Source: Flavihumibacter sp. ZG627
Lineage (GTDB): Bacteria > Bacteroidota > Bacteroidia > Chitinophagales > Chitinophagaceae
Length of the DNA stretch: 64,000 nucleotides
Direction: 5' to 3'
Assembly (NCBI RefSeq): GCF_000814325.1
Contig: NZ_JPHF01000006.1
Coordinates: 124,001-188,000 of the forward strand
The translations under genes were made by a program, and so were the position numbers. Positions within the stretch are counted from its first letter, which is position 1. The number at the start of each line of letters is the position of its first letter. Of this stretch, positions 36,405 to 45,447 are shown one piece after another. The notes below the pieces were generated by a model. The model saw nothing but the letters and a program-made list of their open reading frames with translations. It made no database searches and had not been told where the DNA came from.

Positions 36405-37361
36405 TTAATCCTGCGGGGTTTCCTGGCGGAATGCATCCTGCATATTCTCCAGCAATTTGGTCCCGATCATTTTTTTAGCAAGTCGTAGCATGTTTTTGAA
36501 GGAAGTGGAATGGGAGATTCCATGACCGATAATAACCGGTTTATTAACGCCTAGAATTGGAGTACCACCATAATTTTCGAAATTGAAGCGGTCGAAGTAT
36601 GCATGTTGAATATTCTTCCGGCTGGTTACCTCATATAATGATTCGGCTAACTTAAGAATGATATTACCCGTAAAACCTTCACATACCATGATATCGGCCT
36701 TGTCAACCAGTATATCACGCCCTTCAATATTGCCAATGAAATTGATCTGGGTATTTTCTTTAAGGAGGGGATAAGTTGCTTGTGCCAGTATATTACCTTT
36801 CCCTTCTTCTTCCCCTATATTCACCAATCCAACTCTTGGGTTCTCCACACCAAGAATATGTGTGGCATAAAGGCTACCCAAAATCGCAAACTGGTTTAGA
36901 TGTTCCGGCTTACAATCTGCATTAAGACCTACATCCAGTAATAAACCTGTTTTACCATCTTCCTTCGGAATAATGGTGGAAATAGTGGGTCTTAAAACCC
37001 CTTCAATGGGTTTGAGACTGTAATGTGCACCAACCAGCATGGCACCGGTATTGCCGGCACTGATAAACGCATCGATCTTAGCATTGGCAAGATAATAGTA
37101 TCCTACTGCAATGGAAGATTGTTGCTTTTCTTTCAACGCCTTGGTGGGATGCTCATGCATGCCAATCACCTGAGGGGCATGCACTATAGAAACCTTTTCG
37201 GAGGCGATCCCATATTCTTCCAGTAATGGCTTCAGAAGAGCTTCATCACCGAATAAAACAATATTTGCCGGAGAATGGTGTTCCGACAGGAAAAGCTGAA
37301 GACCCTTCACCGCTTCCAGCGGCGCAAAGTCTCCACCCATCATGTCCAGACCGATTTTCAT
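36405..37361 (-). CDS. plsX: Phosphate acyltransferase PlsX
   Basis: PlsX converts acyl-ACP and phosphate to acyl-phosphate, the first step of phospholipid synthesis in many bacteria. The 318-aa protein begins MKIGLDMMGGDFAP and shows AFISAGNTGAMLVGA and GFTGNIILKLAE. I start at the ATG ending at 37361, giving the standard N-terminus. It is the third gene of the DUF177-rpmF-plsX block (33-bp gap to rpmF), a typical arrangement linking ribosome and lipid genes. Confidence 0.95.
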   Translation of the reverse strand: MKIGLDMMGGDFAPLEAVKGLQLFLSEHHSPANIVLFGDEALLKPLLEEYGIASEKVSIVHAPQVIGMHEHPTKALKEKQQSSIAVGYYYLANAKIDAFISAGNTGAMLVGAHYSLKPIEGVLRPTISTIIPKEDGKTGLLLDVGLNADCKPEHLNQFAILGSLYATHILGVENPRVGLVNIGEEEGKGNILAQATYPLLKENTQINFIGNIEGRDILVDKADIMVCEGFTGNIILKLAESLYEVTSRKNIQHAYFDRFNFENYGGTPILGVNKPVIIGHGISHSTSFKNMLRLAKKMIGTKLLENMQDAFRQETPQD

Positions 37362-37394
37362 CTCCGGCAAACTATACAATTGTATACAGGTTAA

Positions 37395-37589
37395 TTATTT
37401 CTTGATGGGTGATTTCTCAGCCACCAGCTTTCCCTTGTAGAACAATTTTCCTTCGCTCACGTGTGCACGATGACGTACATGCAGTTCACCAGTTGTGCTA
37501 TCTGTGCTCAGGGTAGCTGCAGCGGCCTTGTAATGCGTCCTTCTCTTGGCACTACGCTGCTGTGAATGTCTGCGTTTCGGATTTGGCAT
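37395..37589 (-). CDS. rpmF: 50S ribosomal protein L32
   Basis: The 64-aa basic protein has the L32 N-terminal signature MPNPKRRHSQQRSAKRRTHY. No Cys zinc-binding residues are visible, so it is the zinc-independent form. It lies between the DUF177 gene (27 bp upstream) and plsX. Confidence 0.96.
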   Translation of the reverse strand: MPNPKRRHSQQRSAKRRTHYKAAAATLSTDSTTGELHVRHRAHVSEGKLFYKGKLVAEKSPIKK

Positions 37590-37616
37590 ATCTCAACAGT
37601 TTATTATATACAAAAA

Positions 37617-38168
37617 TCAATTTCCCAGGTCCTTAAATTTATCCAGTCCCTTCCAGATCGGATTATCTGTGTGGGTCTCTTCCGTGTCCATCTTCCGGAG
37701 CATTTCCAGCGCCTCCTGGTTACAGTAAGGCTGCTTTCCGGCTTCCTCCTCCGCGCACATACGGCGCATTGGCATACTCAGTACAATGAACTCATAGATC
37801 CAATCGGCAACATGCAGGTGACTTTCTCCCCTCGATATATAATATACATCAGGATCCTCTTCCTGTCCATTCATCTCCTCAGGGTTCTCCACCAGCTTTA
37901 CAACTATATTGAACTCATCGAAAAGGGTCCAGGGTAATGAAGTGCTTCCACACCGGTCACAATTCACTTCCACCGTTCCACCGATCTCGAACTTCAGCAA
38001 CATGAAACCATTCTTCTTATCCAGACTCAATTTTACCTGAGCCCTTGAATTACGAACGTCCGCCTGCTGATAGTTCTCAAAGAACTTATCCGTTACTGAA
38101 TATTCAAACTCATGAATTCCGGGCTTCAACCCCACAAAAGCAATATCAAATTCCCGTCTGCTGCTCAT
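37617..38168 (-). CDS. DUF177 (YceD-like) protein
   Basis: The 183-aa cytosolic protein matches DUF177/YceD, found upstream of rpmF; relatives are linked to 23S rRNA processing. It has a Cys-containing pair region (CDRCGS about 83-88), YYISRGESHLHVADWIYEFI, and a C-terminal IWKGLDKFKDL. The start at the ATG ending at 38168 (MSSRREFDIAF) is preferred; the open frame extends to 38303 but encodes a Phe-rich unlikely segment. It is the first gene of the DUF177-rpmF-plsX operon. Confidence 0.9.
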   Translation of the reverse strand: MSSRREFDIAFVGLKPGIHEFEYSVTDKFFENYQQADVRNSRAQVKLSLDKKNGFMLLKFEIGGTVEVNCDRCGSTSLPWTLFDEFNIVVKLVENPEEMNGQEEDPDVYYISRGESHLHVADWIYEFIVLSMPMRRMCAEEEAGKQPYCNQEALEMLRKMDTEETHTDNPIWKGLDKFKDLGN

Positions 38169-38461
38169 GAGTACCTTTTTTAAAGGTTGGCAAAGGTAGT
38201 AAAATATAATTGAACCAAAGGGTTTTTTTTGCTCAAAACCCTTAATTTCGATGCCGTAAAACAAAAGTACATTATTCACAGGCATGAACGGAATTGTAAA
38301 CATATTCGGTGCATATCTGGCCTTCTTACGGTCCGCCTGTGCTAATGTTCCCTGACAAGCACCCTCTCAAAGCTCTCCCTTGAAATGATTCATTACTTTC
38401 TGTGATAAGTCATATCTGTTGTTTTTGTATTTCGTATACTTACATATTAAACATATAAATA
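38169..38461. other. Divergent spacer, no gene seen
   Basis: These 293 bases separate the DUF177 operon (minus) from the saccharopine-reductase-like gene (plus). I see no convincing gene or RNA. The longest ATG frame on the plus strand is 23 codons, with no family resemblance. It is AT-rich near the plus-strand start, so both promoters are probably here, but I cannot assign boxes. Confidence 0.5.
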
Positions 38462-39523
38462 ATGAAAAACGTTGCTGTCGTTGGACTTGGCAAGGTTGGT
38501 TCTTTGGTTGGAACCCTGCTAAGCGATCTTTTTATCGTAACCGGCTTTGACCAGAGCAAGCCCGCTACCGATCTTTCTTTTGCAGTGGAAACGGGTTCTA
38601 TCAAAGATACCGCCCAACTGGAGGCTTTTCTCTCTAAGCAGGATGCTGTTGTTTCCTGTCTTCCCTATAACCTTAATCTGCCAGTGGCACAAGCTGCTCA
38701 TAAACTCGGGATCCATTATTTTGACCTCACAGAAGATGTTCCCACCACTGCGGCAATCCGCGAAATGGCCAAAACATCTAAAGGGGTGATGGCACCCCAG
38801 TGTGGCCTCGCCCCCGGCTTTATCGGTATAGTGGGAGCCGACCTCTATAACCGCTTCACCAAACTCCGCGATGTGGAACTGAGGGTAGGAGCTCTTCCCC
38901 GTTATCCCAACGGACTCATGGGTTACTCCTTCACCTGGTCGCCTGCCGGCGTTATCAATGAATATATCAATGATTCTGAAGTGATCCATAACGGTGAAAG
39001 AAAAATGGTTCCCTCCCTGGAAGGCATTGAAATGATCAATATAGAAGGGCAGGAGTTCGAGGCTTTCAGCACAAGTGGCGGTTTGGGTACAATGTGCGAA
39101 ACCCTGGCGGGAAAAGTAGATACCCTCAACTACAAAACCATGCGCTATCCCGGTCATGCCAAACTCATGCGCTTCCTCTTATATGAACTGATTCTGAAAG
39201 AAAAGCGTGAACTGGTGGAACAAATTTTAACCGAAGCAAAACCACCGGTTCGTGAAGATGTTGTATATGTATATGCTGTTGTGGAAGGATGGAAGGATGA
39301 CCAGCTTGCAAGGGAAGAATTCTATCATGCGTATCATCCAATCATGATCCATGGAAAAGAGTGGCGTGCTATCAGCTGGACTACCGCCGCTTCAGTTGCT
39401 GCCGTGGTGGAGATGGTTGCCAACGGAACCCTGGCAAATCAGGGCTTTATCAAGCAGGAAGAAATTTCCTATGAAGCCTTCATCAAAACCAAGAACGGAA
39501 GCCTCTATCAAAGTCAACATTAA
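38462..39523 (+). CDS. Saccharopine reductase/dehydrogenase family protein
   Basis: The 353-aa protein has an N-terminal Rossmann motif (VVGLGKVGSLVG, about 6-17) and the saccharopine-dehydrogenase C-terminal fold (FDLTEDVPTT, GLAPGFIGIVGADL, and FSTSGGLGTMCETL). By family it links or splits saccharopine, joining lysine or glutamate with alpha-aminoadipate semialdehyde using NAD(P). It is followed after 10 bp by a DUF1338 gene of the 2-oxoadipate dioxygenase/decarboxylase family, so a role in lysine breakdown is likely. Other substrates, as in carboxynorspermidine dehydrogenase, cannot be excluded. Confidence 0.88.
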   Translation: MKNVAVVGLGKVGSLVGTLLSDLFIVTGFDQSKPATDLSFAVETGSIKDTAQLEAFLSKQDAVVSCLPYNLNLPVAQAAHKLGIHYFDLTEDVPTTAAIREMAKTSKGVMAPQCGLAPGFIGIVGADLYNRFTKLRDVELRVGALPRYPNGLMGYSFTWSPAGVINEYINDSEVIHNGERKMVPSLEGIEMINIEGQEFEAFSTSGGLGTMCETLAGKVDTLNYKTMRYPGHAKLMRFLLYELILKEKRELVEQILTEAKPPVREDVVYVYAVVEGWKDDQLAREEFYHAYHPIMIHGKEWRAISWTTAASVAAVVEMVANGTLANQGFIKQEEISYEAFIKTKNGSLYQSQH

Positions 39524-39533
39524 TAAACTGAAG

Positions 39534-40442
39534 ATGAAAAGGGATTATACCGGGTTAGAGCAAGTATTATCGGGATTAATGCGCCGCTACCAGGAAAGGG
39601 TGCCTGATGTTCAGGCTGTAATTGATGCCATGATTCAGGAGGGAATGATCTCCAATGCCAATGAAATCGAGAATGACCATATTGCCTTCCGCACAATGGG
39701 TGTTCCCCACCTGGGCATAGCCTCCCTTGAAAAAATATGGATGCATTTTGGTTACCAGAAAAGGGATCACTATTTTTTCCCTGAGAAAAAACTTGACGCC
39801 TACTGGTATGCACCCCCTTCACCTGAGTTCCCACGTATTTTCATCAGTGAATTAAGGGTAAATGAATTATCTGCCGAAGCCCGGCAGATAATTCATTCCT
39901 ATACAGATACGGTAACCTCAGATCCGGTTGATAATATTGATCTGAATGACCCGGTAGCAGTTGATGAATTCCTGCACAGCGGCCTCTGGCGAACTCCAAC
40001 ATGGGAAGATTTTAAAACGCTTTCCAGGGAAAGTGAATATGCCGCCTGGGTCATCTATAATCGTTATTACCTGAATCATTTTACTGTTAGCGTTCACAAT
40101 CTCCCGACTGGGTATGATACCATGAAAGGCTTCAATGCATTTCTTCTGCGCAACGGGTTCAAACTTAATGATTCTGGTGGTGTAATTAAAACCAGTCCGG
40201 ATGGAAAGCTGGCCCAGTCGTCCACCGTTGCAAAAATGGTAAAGGCTGTTTTTACGGATGGACAGCAGCGAGATATTGCAGGCTCTTATGTTGAATTTGC
40301 CGAAAGGAAATTGCTGGATGAATTTGCCCATCTTCCCCTCCACCAGGTTCAGCGCGAACACCGGCGCGAAGGCTTTGAGGCGGGTAATGCCGACAAGATC
40401 TTTGAGAGCACTTATTCAACACAAACCTCCAAAGGAGGCTGA
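39534..40442 (+). CDS. DUF1338 protein, 2-oxoadipate dioxygenase/decarboxylase family
   Basis: The 302-aa protein matches DUF1338; members such as Pseudomonas HglS are Fe(II) enzymes turning 2-oxoadipate into D-2-hydroxyglutarate in lysine catabolism. Candidate metal ligands are His49 (IENDHIAFRTMG), His182 (YLNHFTVSVH) and Glu254 or Glu257 (SYVEFAERK). The arginine in FRTMG, probably for substrate carboxylate binding, is present. The start at 39534 gives MKRDYTGLEQ; the open frame extends upstream inside the previous gene. Its closeness (10 bp) to the saccharopine-reductase-like gene suggests one operon. Confidence 0.87.
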   Translation: MKRDYTGLEQVLSGLMRRYQERVPDVQAVIDAMIQEGMISNANEIENDHIAFRTMGVPHLGIASLEKIWMHFGYQKRDHYFFPEKKLDAYWYAPPSPEFPRIFISELRVNELSAEARQIIHSYTDTVTSDPVDNIDLNDPVAVDEFLHSGLWRTPTWEDFKTLSRESEYAAWVIYNRYYLNHFTVSVHNLPTGYDTMKGFNAFLLRNGFKLNDSGGVIKTSPDGKLAQSSTVAKMVKAVFTDGQQRDIAGSYVEFAERKLLDEFAHLPLHQVQREHRREGFEAGNADKIFESTYSTQTSKGG

Positions 40443-40506
40443 TCCTTAGCCTTACCTTTACAATTCATCCGCGTTTTTGCCAATGCAGAGCTTCCGTCAA
40501 ATTCTT

Positions 40507-41091
40507 TTATAAAGCACTTAATGGCTTATAAGCTGGAACTACATTCTTAACTGGTTTGGTTGCTTTCAGGTAGGTGAAAATTGCTTCAATATCATCGTCC
40601 TTCAGTTTCGCAAAATTATACCAGGGCATGGGTGGAAGCATCGGGCGACTATTATCAAGTCCCTTGTACTTGCCTTCGCGGAGTGCCTTTGTAAACTGCT
40701 CCAATGTCCATGCTCCGATACCTGTACTATCTGAGCTGATATTGGCGGCATAGCTAACTCCCCATGGACCAACGGCCACCGTTAGTTCAGGTCCGAATAA
40801 AGCCCATCCTTTTGATAAAGCGGCAGTATCAATAGGGCCAGTTGGCCTGTCGGCCAGGTGACCCGCAAAGCGATTGGCCATATCCGGTATTGGACCATTC
40901 GGACCAAAATTCTTTGGCGTATGACAGTCATCACAACCAATGGTATTCACCAGGTATTCTCCCCGGGTTAGCATCTCTTCTGCCGGTGCATCAGCAACTT
41001 TCGCAGTATTGCCGGAACTGTCGGAACAGGCAACTATACCGGTTATTAACAATGCCGCCAACGCTCCTGCAGTAAGGAATTTCTTTTTCAT
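40507..41091 (-). CDS. c-type cytochrome lipoprotein
   Basis: The 194-aa protein has a lipobox signal (ITGIVACSDS, Cys about 22) and one heme-binding CxxCH motif (CDDCH, about 53-57) with a distal Met region (PPMPWYNF) and the usual helix C-terminal part (KDDDIEAIFTYLKATKP). It probably carries electrons in the periplasm. It is convergent with the DUF1338 gene and divergent from the PEP synthase gene. Confidence 0.87.
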   Translation of the reverse strand: MKKKFLTAGALAALLITGIVACSDSSGNTAKVADAPAEEMLTRGEYLVNTIGCDDCHTPKNFGPNGPIPDMANRFAGHLADRPTGPIDTAALSKGWALFGPELTVAVGPWGVSYAANISSDSTGIGAWTLEQFTKALREGKYKGLDNSRPMLPPMPWYNFAKLKDDDIEAIFTYLKATKPVKNVVPAYKPLSAL

Positions 41092-41275
41092 GTTGATAAT
41101 TTCTAATGGTTAATCAGGTTTATAATTTAGCTGGAAAATTAAGCAAAATGAAACTGCAGCAGGTAGTAATATGTATGGGTTGAGCATTTGCCGCGATGAA
41201 TTGAGAAAGTTCACCCATGCACGTGACAGTCATCATCGGCTATGGGTCAATATTAGGTTAGATTGTGGAAAAGCT

Positions 41276-43660
41276 ATGAAAGGCTTTACCATACCATTTA
41301 AGGATATTAAAGCAACAGATGTTGCCCTGGTGGGAGGTAAGAACGCCTCCCTCGGAGAAATGATCCGGTCATTATCTTCTACGGGTATCATGGTGCCGGA
41401 TGGATTTGCCACCACTGCGATGGCATTCCGTTATTTTCTTTCCTATAATGCATTGGAAAAGCCGATTGCTAATGCCCTGGCCCGTTTAGACCGTACCAAT
41501 TATCATAACCTTGGAGAAACCGGCGCTGCTATCCGTTCACTTTTTCTTGCGGCGCAAATGCCCCCCGACCTGAGTGGCGAAATTGCACAGTCCTACCGCG
41601 AATTGATTTCCGGCACCCGAAAAGAAGTTGCCGTGAGAAGCAGTGCTACTGCTGAAGATCTGCCCGAGGCAAGTTTCGCCGGGCAGCATGAATCTTACCT
41701 GCACATCTCCGGCGAACAGGAAGTAGTGGAAGCTGTTCAACGATGTTATGCTTCGCTGTACACCGATCGCGCGATCAAGTACCGCGAGCACCATCATTAT
41801 GCGCACAGCCAGGTGGCATTAAGCGCCGGTATCCAGAAAATGGTAAGGTCTGACCTCTCCGCTTCAGGTATAGCCTTCACTCTCGAGCCCGAATCAGGAT
41901 TCCGGGATATCATTCATATCAGCGGGGTATGGGGACTCGGTGAAACAATTGTGCAGGGCACTGTTAACCCCGATGAGTTCCTTCTCTTTAAACCATCCCT
42001 GCAGAAAAACTTCAACCCTATACTTGAAAAAAAGAAAGGCGACAAAGGTATCATGCTAGTATATGAAAAAGATGAAAACGGCATAACGGGTACTATCCAG
42101 AAAATCACTCCATCCGAAAAGCAGCAGCAATTTGTTCTCCCAGAATCAGAGATCATAACACTCGGTAAATGGTGCCTTGATATTGAATCACTCTATAACC
42201 GGCCCATGGATATTGAATGGGCTAAAGATGGTGAAGACAACCGTATCTATATTCTGCAGGCCAGGCCCGAAACTGTTCAGTCAAAACAGAATACTGCCCA
42301 TATGACGCAGTATAAACTCAGGCAACATGCTGAAGTTCTTGCAAGTGGACAAGCCGTGGGCTCATCAATAGCAAAAGGCAGGGCTCGCCTTTTATCGGAT
42401 CCTTCACAGGCATCCAAACTGCAGGAAGGCGAAATTGTGGTAACGGATAATACCAGTCCGGACTGGGACCCCATCCTGAAAAAATCAGCTGCCATCATCA
42501 CCAATAAAGGCGGAAGAACCAGTCACGCCGCCATTGTAGCCAGGGAGCTCGGCGTTCCCGCCATAGTTGGTTGTAATGATATTACTTCAAAACTTCAGGA
42601 CGGTCAGGAGATCACCGTTTCCTGCTGCGAAGGCAAGACAGGCTTCATTTACGAGGGACTACTTAACTGGGAAGAAACAACTATTGACCTTTCTGCCATT
42701 GATATGCCCCTTCATACTAAAGTGATGATGATACTCGGTGACCCGGAAAAAGCTTTTCAACTTTCTTTCTATCCAAATAACGGGGTGGGATTGATGCGCA
42801 TGGAATTTATCATCACGCATTCAGTAAAGATTCACCCCATGGCATTGGTAAATCCTGAAAAGGTAAAAGACGATGAAATCCGGAAGCAGATCAGCCGGCT
42901 TACTACAGGCTATGAAAAAGCACGTGATTATTTTGTAGATAAACTGGCCGAAGGCATTGCCCTGATAGCCGCGGCTTTCTTTCCCAAACCGGTTATTCTC
43001 AGGATGAGTGATTTCAAGACAAACGAGTATGCAGGACTTATGGGGGGAAAATATTTCGAACCCCATGAAGAGAACCCAATGCTGGGCTTCCGGGGTGCAT
43101 CAAGGTACTATAATGATCTTTACCGGGAGGGGTTCCAGCTTGAATGTGAAGCGGTGAAGAAGGTCAGAACTACAATGGGCCTTTCAAATCTGAAGCTCAT
43201 GATACCCTTCTGCAGAACCGTACTGGAAGGAGAGAAGGTTTTGGAAGTAATGGCAGCATTTGGGCTCGACCGGAAAATAGATCCTGCCCTTGAAATATAT
43301 ATGATGGCAGAAATTCCGAGTAATGTGCTCCAGGCCGCTGCATTTGCAAAACTCTTTGACGGGTTCTCCATCGGATCAAATGACCTTACCCAGTTAACGC
43401 TGGGCATAGACCGCGATTCATCTATTATCTCCGCCCTCTTTAATGAGCAGGACCCTGCCGCTAAAGAAATGATCTCCCTGGTAATAAGGAGGGGAAGGGC
43501 AGCAGGAATACCCGTTGGACTCTGCGGACAGGCACCCAGCGATGATCCCTCCTTCGCTCGTTTCCTTGTGGAAGAGGGTATCAGCAGCATTTCATTTACC
43601 CCAGATGCATTACTCGCGGGAATAGAAAACATCCTCCTTGCCGAGCAGGAATACATATAA
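41276..43660 (+). CDS. ppsA: Phosphoenolpyruvate synthase
   Basis: PpsA makes PEP from pyruvate, ATP and water for gluconeogenesis. The 794-aa protein has the N-terminal ATP-grasp domain (VGGKNASLGEMI), the phospho-His domain with TSHAAIVARELGVPAIVG (catalytic His in the GGRTSHA motif), and the C-terminal PEP/pyruvate TIM barrel (GIDRDSSIIS region and GLCGQAPS). I start at the ATG ending the leader at 41276 (MKGFTIPFKDI); the longer frame from 41171 adds a segment without family resemblance. The 185-bp spacer to the cytochrome gene carries both promoters. Confidence 0.95.
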   Translation: MKGFTIPFKDIKATDVALVGGKNASLGEMIRSLSSTGIMVPDGFATTAMAFRYFLSYNALEKPIANALARLDRTNYHNLGETGAAIRSLFLAAQMPPDLSGEIAQSYRELISGTRKEVAVRSSATAEDLPEASFAGQHESYLHISGEQEVVEAVQRCYASLYTDRAIKYREHHHYAHSQVALSAGIQKMVRSDLSASGIAFTLEPESGFRDIIHISGVWGLGETIVQGTVNPDEFLLFKPSLQKNFNPILEKKKGDKGIMLVYEKDENGITGTIQKITPSEKQQQFVLPESEIITLGKWCLDIESLYNRPMDIEWAKDGEDNRIYILQARPETVQSKQNTAHMTQYKLRQHAEVLASGQAVGSSIAKGRARLLSDPSQASKLQEGEIVVTDNTSPDWDPILKKSAAIITNKGGRTSHAAIVARELGVPAIVGCNDITSKLQDGQEITVSCCEGKTGFIYEGLLNWEETTIDLSAIDMPLHTKVMMILGDPEKAFQLSFYPNNGVGLMRMEFIITHSVKIHPMALVNPEKVKDDEIRKQISRLTTGYEKARDYFVDKLAEGIALIAAAFFPKPVILRMSDFKTNEYAGLMGGKYFEPHEENPMLGFRGASRYYNDLYREGFQLECEAVKKVRTTMGLSNLKLMIPFCRTVLEGEKVLEVMAAFGLDRKIDPALEIYMMAEIPSNVLQAAAFAKLFDGFSIGSNDLTQLTLGIDRDSSIISALFNEQDPAAKEMISLVIRRGRAAGIPVGLCGQAPSDDPSFARFLVEEGISSISFTPDALLAGIENILLAEQEYI

Positions 43661-43803
43661 CTACTGTGCAAACATTTCCTCAATGGACTCAAATTGGCGT
43701 TAAAAACTCTTAGGTGGGGTTTATATTCTACGGTTTTGTACCTTAACAGAGCATAAATTAGAATAGGCCTGATTCTTTTTATTGTTGGGTAAAACAACTA
43801 ACA

Positions 43804-44016
43804 ATGAAAATCTCAAACATCTTTAAAAGCTCCATTCTTGGTGTATCCGGATTGCTGACAAGCCTGGTTTTGTTTGCCCAGGATAAAGGTCTCGATGTTG
43901 ATATCGATATTAAAAAAGAACCAACCTGGTACATGCAACCATGGGTTTGGATCGTAGGAGGAGCAGTATTCATTCTCCTGCTGATCGGTATGCTCAAGGG
44001 TAATAAATCAAGTTAA
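43804..44016 (+). CDS. Small exported single-pass membrane protein of unknown function
   Basis: The 70-aa protein has a signal peptide (cut near FAQDKG, about 24), a short acidic segment with DVDIDIKKE, and one membrane segment (about 44-63) ending in GNKSS. It has no homolog that I recognise. It is 41 bp upstream of a small lipoprotein gene, so the two are probably co-transcribed. Confidence 0.72.
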   Translation: MKISNIFKSSILGVSGLLTSLVLFAQDKGLDVDIDIKKEPTWYMQPWVWIVGGAVFILLLIGMLKGNKSS

Positions 44017-44057
44017 TCTATACCCATTATTTTTTTAATCAAGTAAATCATTACAAT

Positions 44058-44486
44058 ATGAAAAAGCAAATCTTTAGTTTCCTTACAATCGCCGCAGGTT
44101 CCCTGTTATTTGTGGCCTGCAGTGATTCAAAAGCTACTTATGTAGACCTGGAAACAGGAAAGTCAATCGAAGTAAAGAAAGACGATGCAACCGGTAAAAT
44201 GGTTAATGCAGAAACCGGCGAGCCCGTTACTTTCTATGTAGACACAAGGTCCAATGATACTTTGTATGGTGCCAATGGAAAAGTTGTAAATGGAGAGATC
44301 GTTCGTACCAGCGAAGGAAAGTATATCCTCTCTGGTGATATGAAGATCAAAGCCGATGAAGATGAATACAAGATCAAAGGCGATGATTACAAAATGAAAG
44401 TTGAAAAGGATGGCGATATAAAGATCAAGGATGGCGATACGAAGACCAAGATAGACGAAGACGGCAAGAAAGTTAAACAGGACTAA
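44058..44486 (+). CDS. Small charged lipoprotein of unknown function
   Basis: The 142-aa protein has a lipobox (LLFVACSDSK, Cys about 21). The N-terminal half has two beta-hairpin-like units (YVDLETGKSIEVKKD and MVNAETGEPVTFYVD) and the C-terminal third is a Lys/Asp-rich repeat with GDxKxK units (KIKGDDYKMKVEKDGDIKIK). I do not know its family. An intrinsic terminator follows and lies directly before the next gene. Confidence 0.75.
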   Translation: MKKQIFSFLTIAAGSLLFVACSDSKATYVDLETGKSIEVKKDDATGKMVNAETGEPVTFYVDTRSNDTLYGANGKVVNGEIVRTSEGKYILSGDMKIKADEDEYKIKGDDYKMKVEKDGDIKIKDGDTKTKIDEDGKKVKQD

Positions 44487-44507
44487 TTAAATATCTTTTT
44501 AAACTTT

Positions 44508-44533
44508 AAATGGCCTGTGAAGGCCATTTTTTT
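44508..44533 (+). terminator. Rho-independent terminator abutting the next start codon
   Basis: AAATGGCCT pairs with AGGCCATTT over a GTGA loop, followed by more T. Its T run ends 5 nt before the ATG at 44539. It would end the lipoprotein transcript and may limit or regulate read-through into the next operon. Confidence 0.75.
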
Positions 44534-44538
44534 GGATC

Positions 44539-45447
44539 ATGAAATTTTCATCCAACCATATTAATCCATTAAACTACATAATAGGACTTATATCCCTTAT
44601 GTTAAGCCTTTTACATTTTTCCTGCCAACACAAAAATGATGAAAAAGGAAAAAAAGAAAAGCCCGGAAAAGGTCGTGTTATGTATAGCATCAACGGATTT
44701 AATCTGGAAAACCCCTTGTTGATCAATCTCCCTTTATCACTCTCAGAAGTGTCCGGAATCGCATTTTACGATAAGGACACTTCTCTTTTTGCCATTAATG
44801 ATGAGTTCGGCTTCCTTCATAAAATTCGTCTCAACAAACCAGATTCCTCCGGCATGTGGAAGTTTGGTCCTCCCGGTGATTATGAAGATGTGGTACTGGT
44901 AGACAGTACCTTTTATGTGCTGGTAAGTGATGGCAGCATCCTTACTATTCGATTTGCCGCTTACGATTCATTGTCAGTCACAAAATCACAGATACCTGAA
45001 ACATTTAAAGGCGAATATGAGATTCTTTACTATGATCCATCCGATAAGAATTTATACCTCATCTGCAAGGATTGTGAATCAGATAAAAAATCTGCCCTTA
45101 CTGCAATTAAATTTGATCCCCTTAACAAGGTATATGCCGAAGGTTTTATGATTGATGTAAAATCAATCGCCGGTATGGTGGGCAAAAAAAAGATGAGGTT
45201 TAAACCAAGCGCCGCTGCTTTACATCCCAAAACCGGTGAGCTCTTTATTGTATCTGCAATTAATAAAATGATTGTTGTAGCCGACAGATCCGGCACCCCT
45301 TTAAAAGCCTACGAAGTAAACGAACAACATTATAAACAACCAGAAGGAATTAGTTTCAGTAAGGAAGGAGATATGTTTATATCCAACGAAGCTGCTGATA
45401 TAGGAACAGGCAATGTTCTTTTCTATTCTTATAATGCAAAACCATGA
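44539..45447 (+). CDS. SdiA-regulated/YjiK-like beta-propeller lipoprotein
   Basis: The 302-aa protein has an N-terminal membrane segment with a lipobox-like end (LHFSCQHK, Cys about 29) and a six-bladed beta-propeller resembling the SdiA-regulated family (YjiK): LSEVSGIAFYDKD, FINDEFGFLHKIRL-like blade, YEDVVLVDSTFYVLVSDG, and KQPEGISFSKEGDMFISNEA. Some relatives bind phospho-compounds or phytate-like ligands; no activity can be claimed here. Its stop overlaps the next start (ATGA), so it is the first gene of a tight five-gene operon. Confidence 0.78.
   Translation: MKFSSNHINPLNYIIGLISLMLSLLHFSCQHKNDEKGKKEKPGKGRVMYSINGFNLENPLLINLPLSLSEVSGIAFYDKDTSLFAINDEFGFLHKIRLNKPDSSGMWKFGPPGDYEDVVLVDSTFYVLVSDGSILTIRFAAYDSLSVTKSQIPETFKGEYEILYYDPSDKNLYLICKDCESDKKSALTAIKFDPLNKVYAEGFMIDVKSIAGMVGKKKMRFKPSAAALHPKTGELFIVSAINKMIVVADRSGTPLKAYEVNEQHYKQPEGISFSKEGDMFISNEAADIGTGNVLFYSYNAKP

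Noticed and set aside
38519-39157. 212-codon open frame antisense to the saccharopine-reductase-like gene
   Set aside because: It mirrors a clear conserved coding region and has no recognisable domain.
43120-43797. 225-codon open frame antisense to the end of ppsA
   Set aside because: It lies opposite the conserved PEP-binding barrel of ppsA, and its N-terminal part comes from the spacer only.
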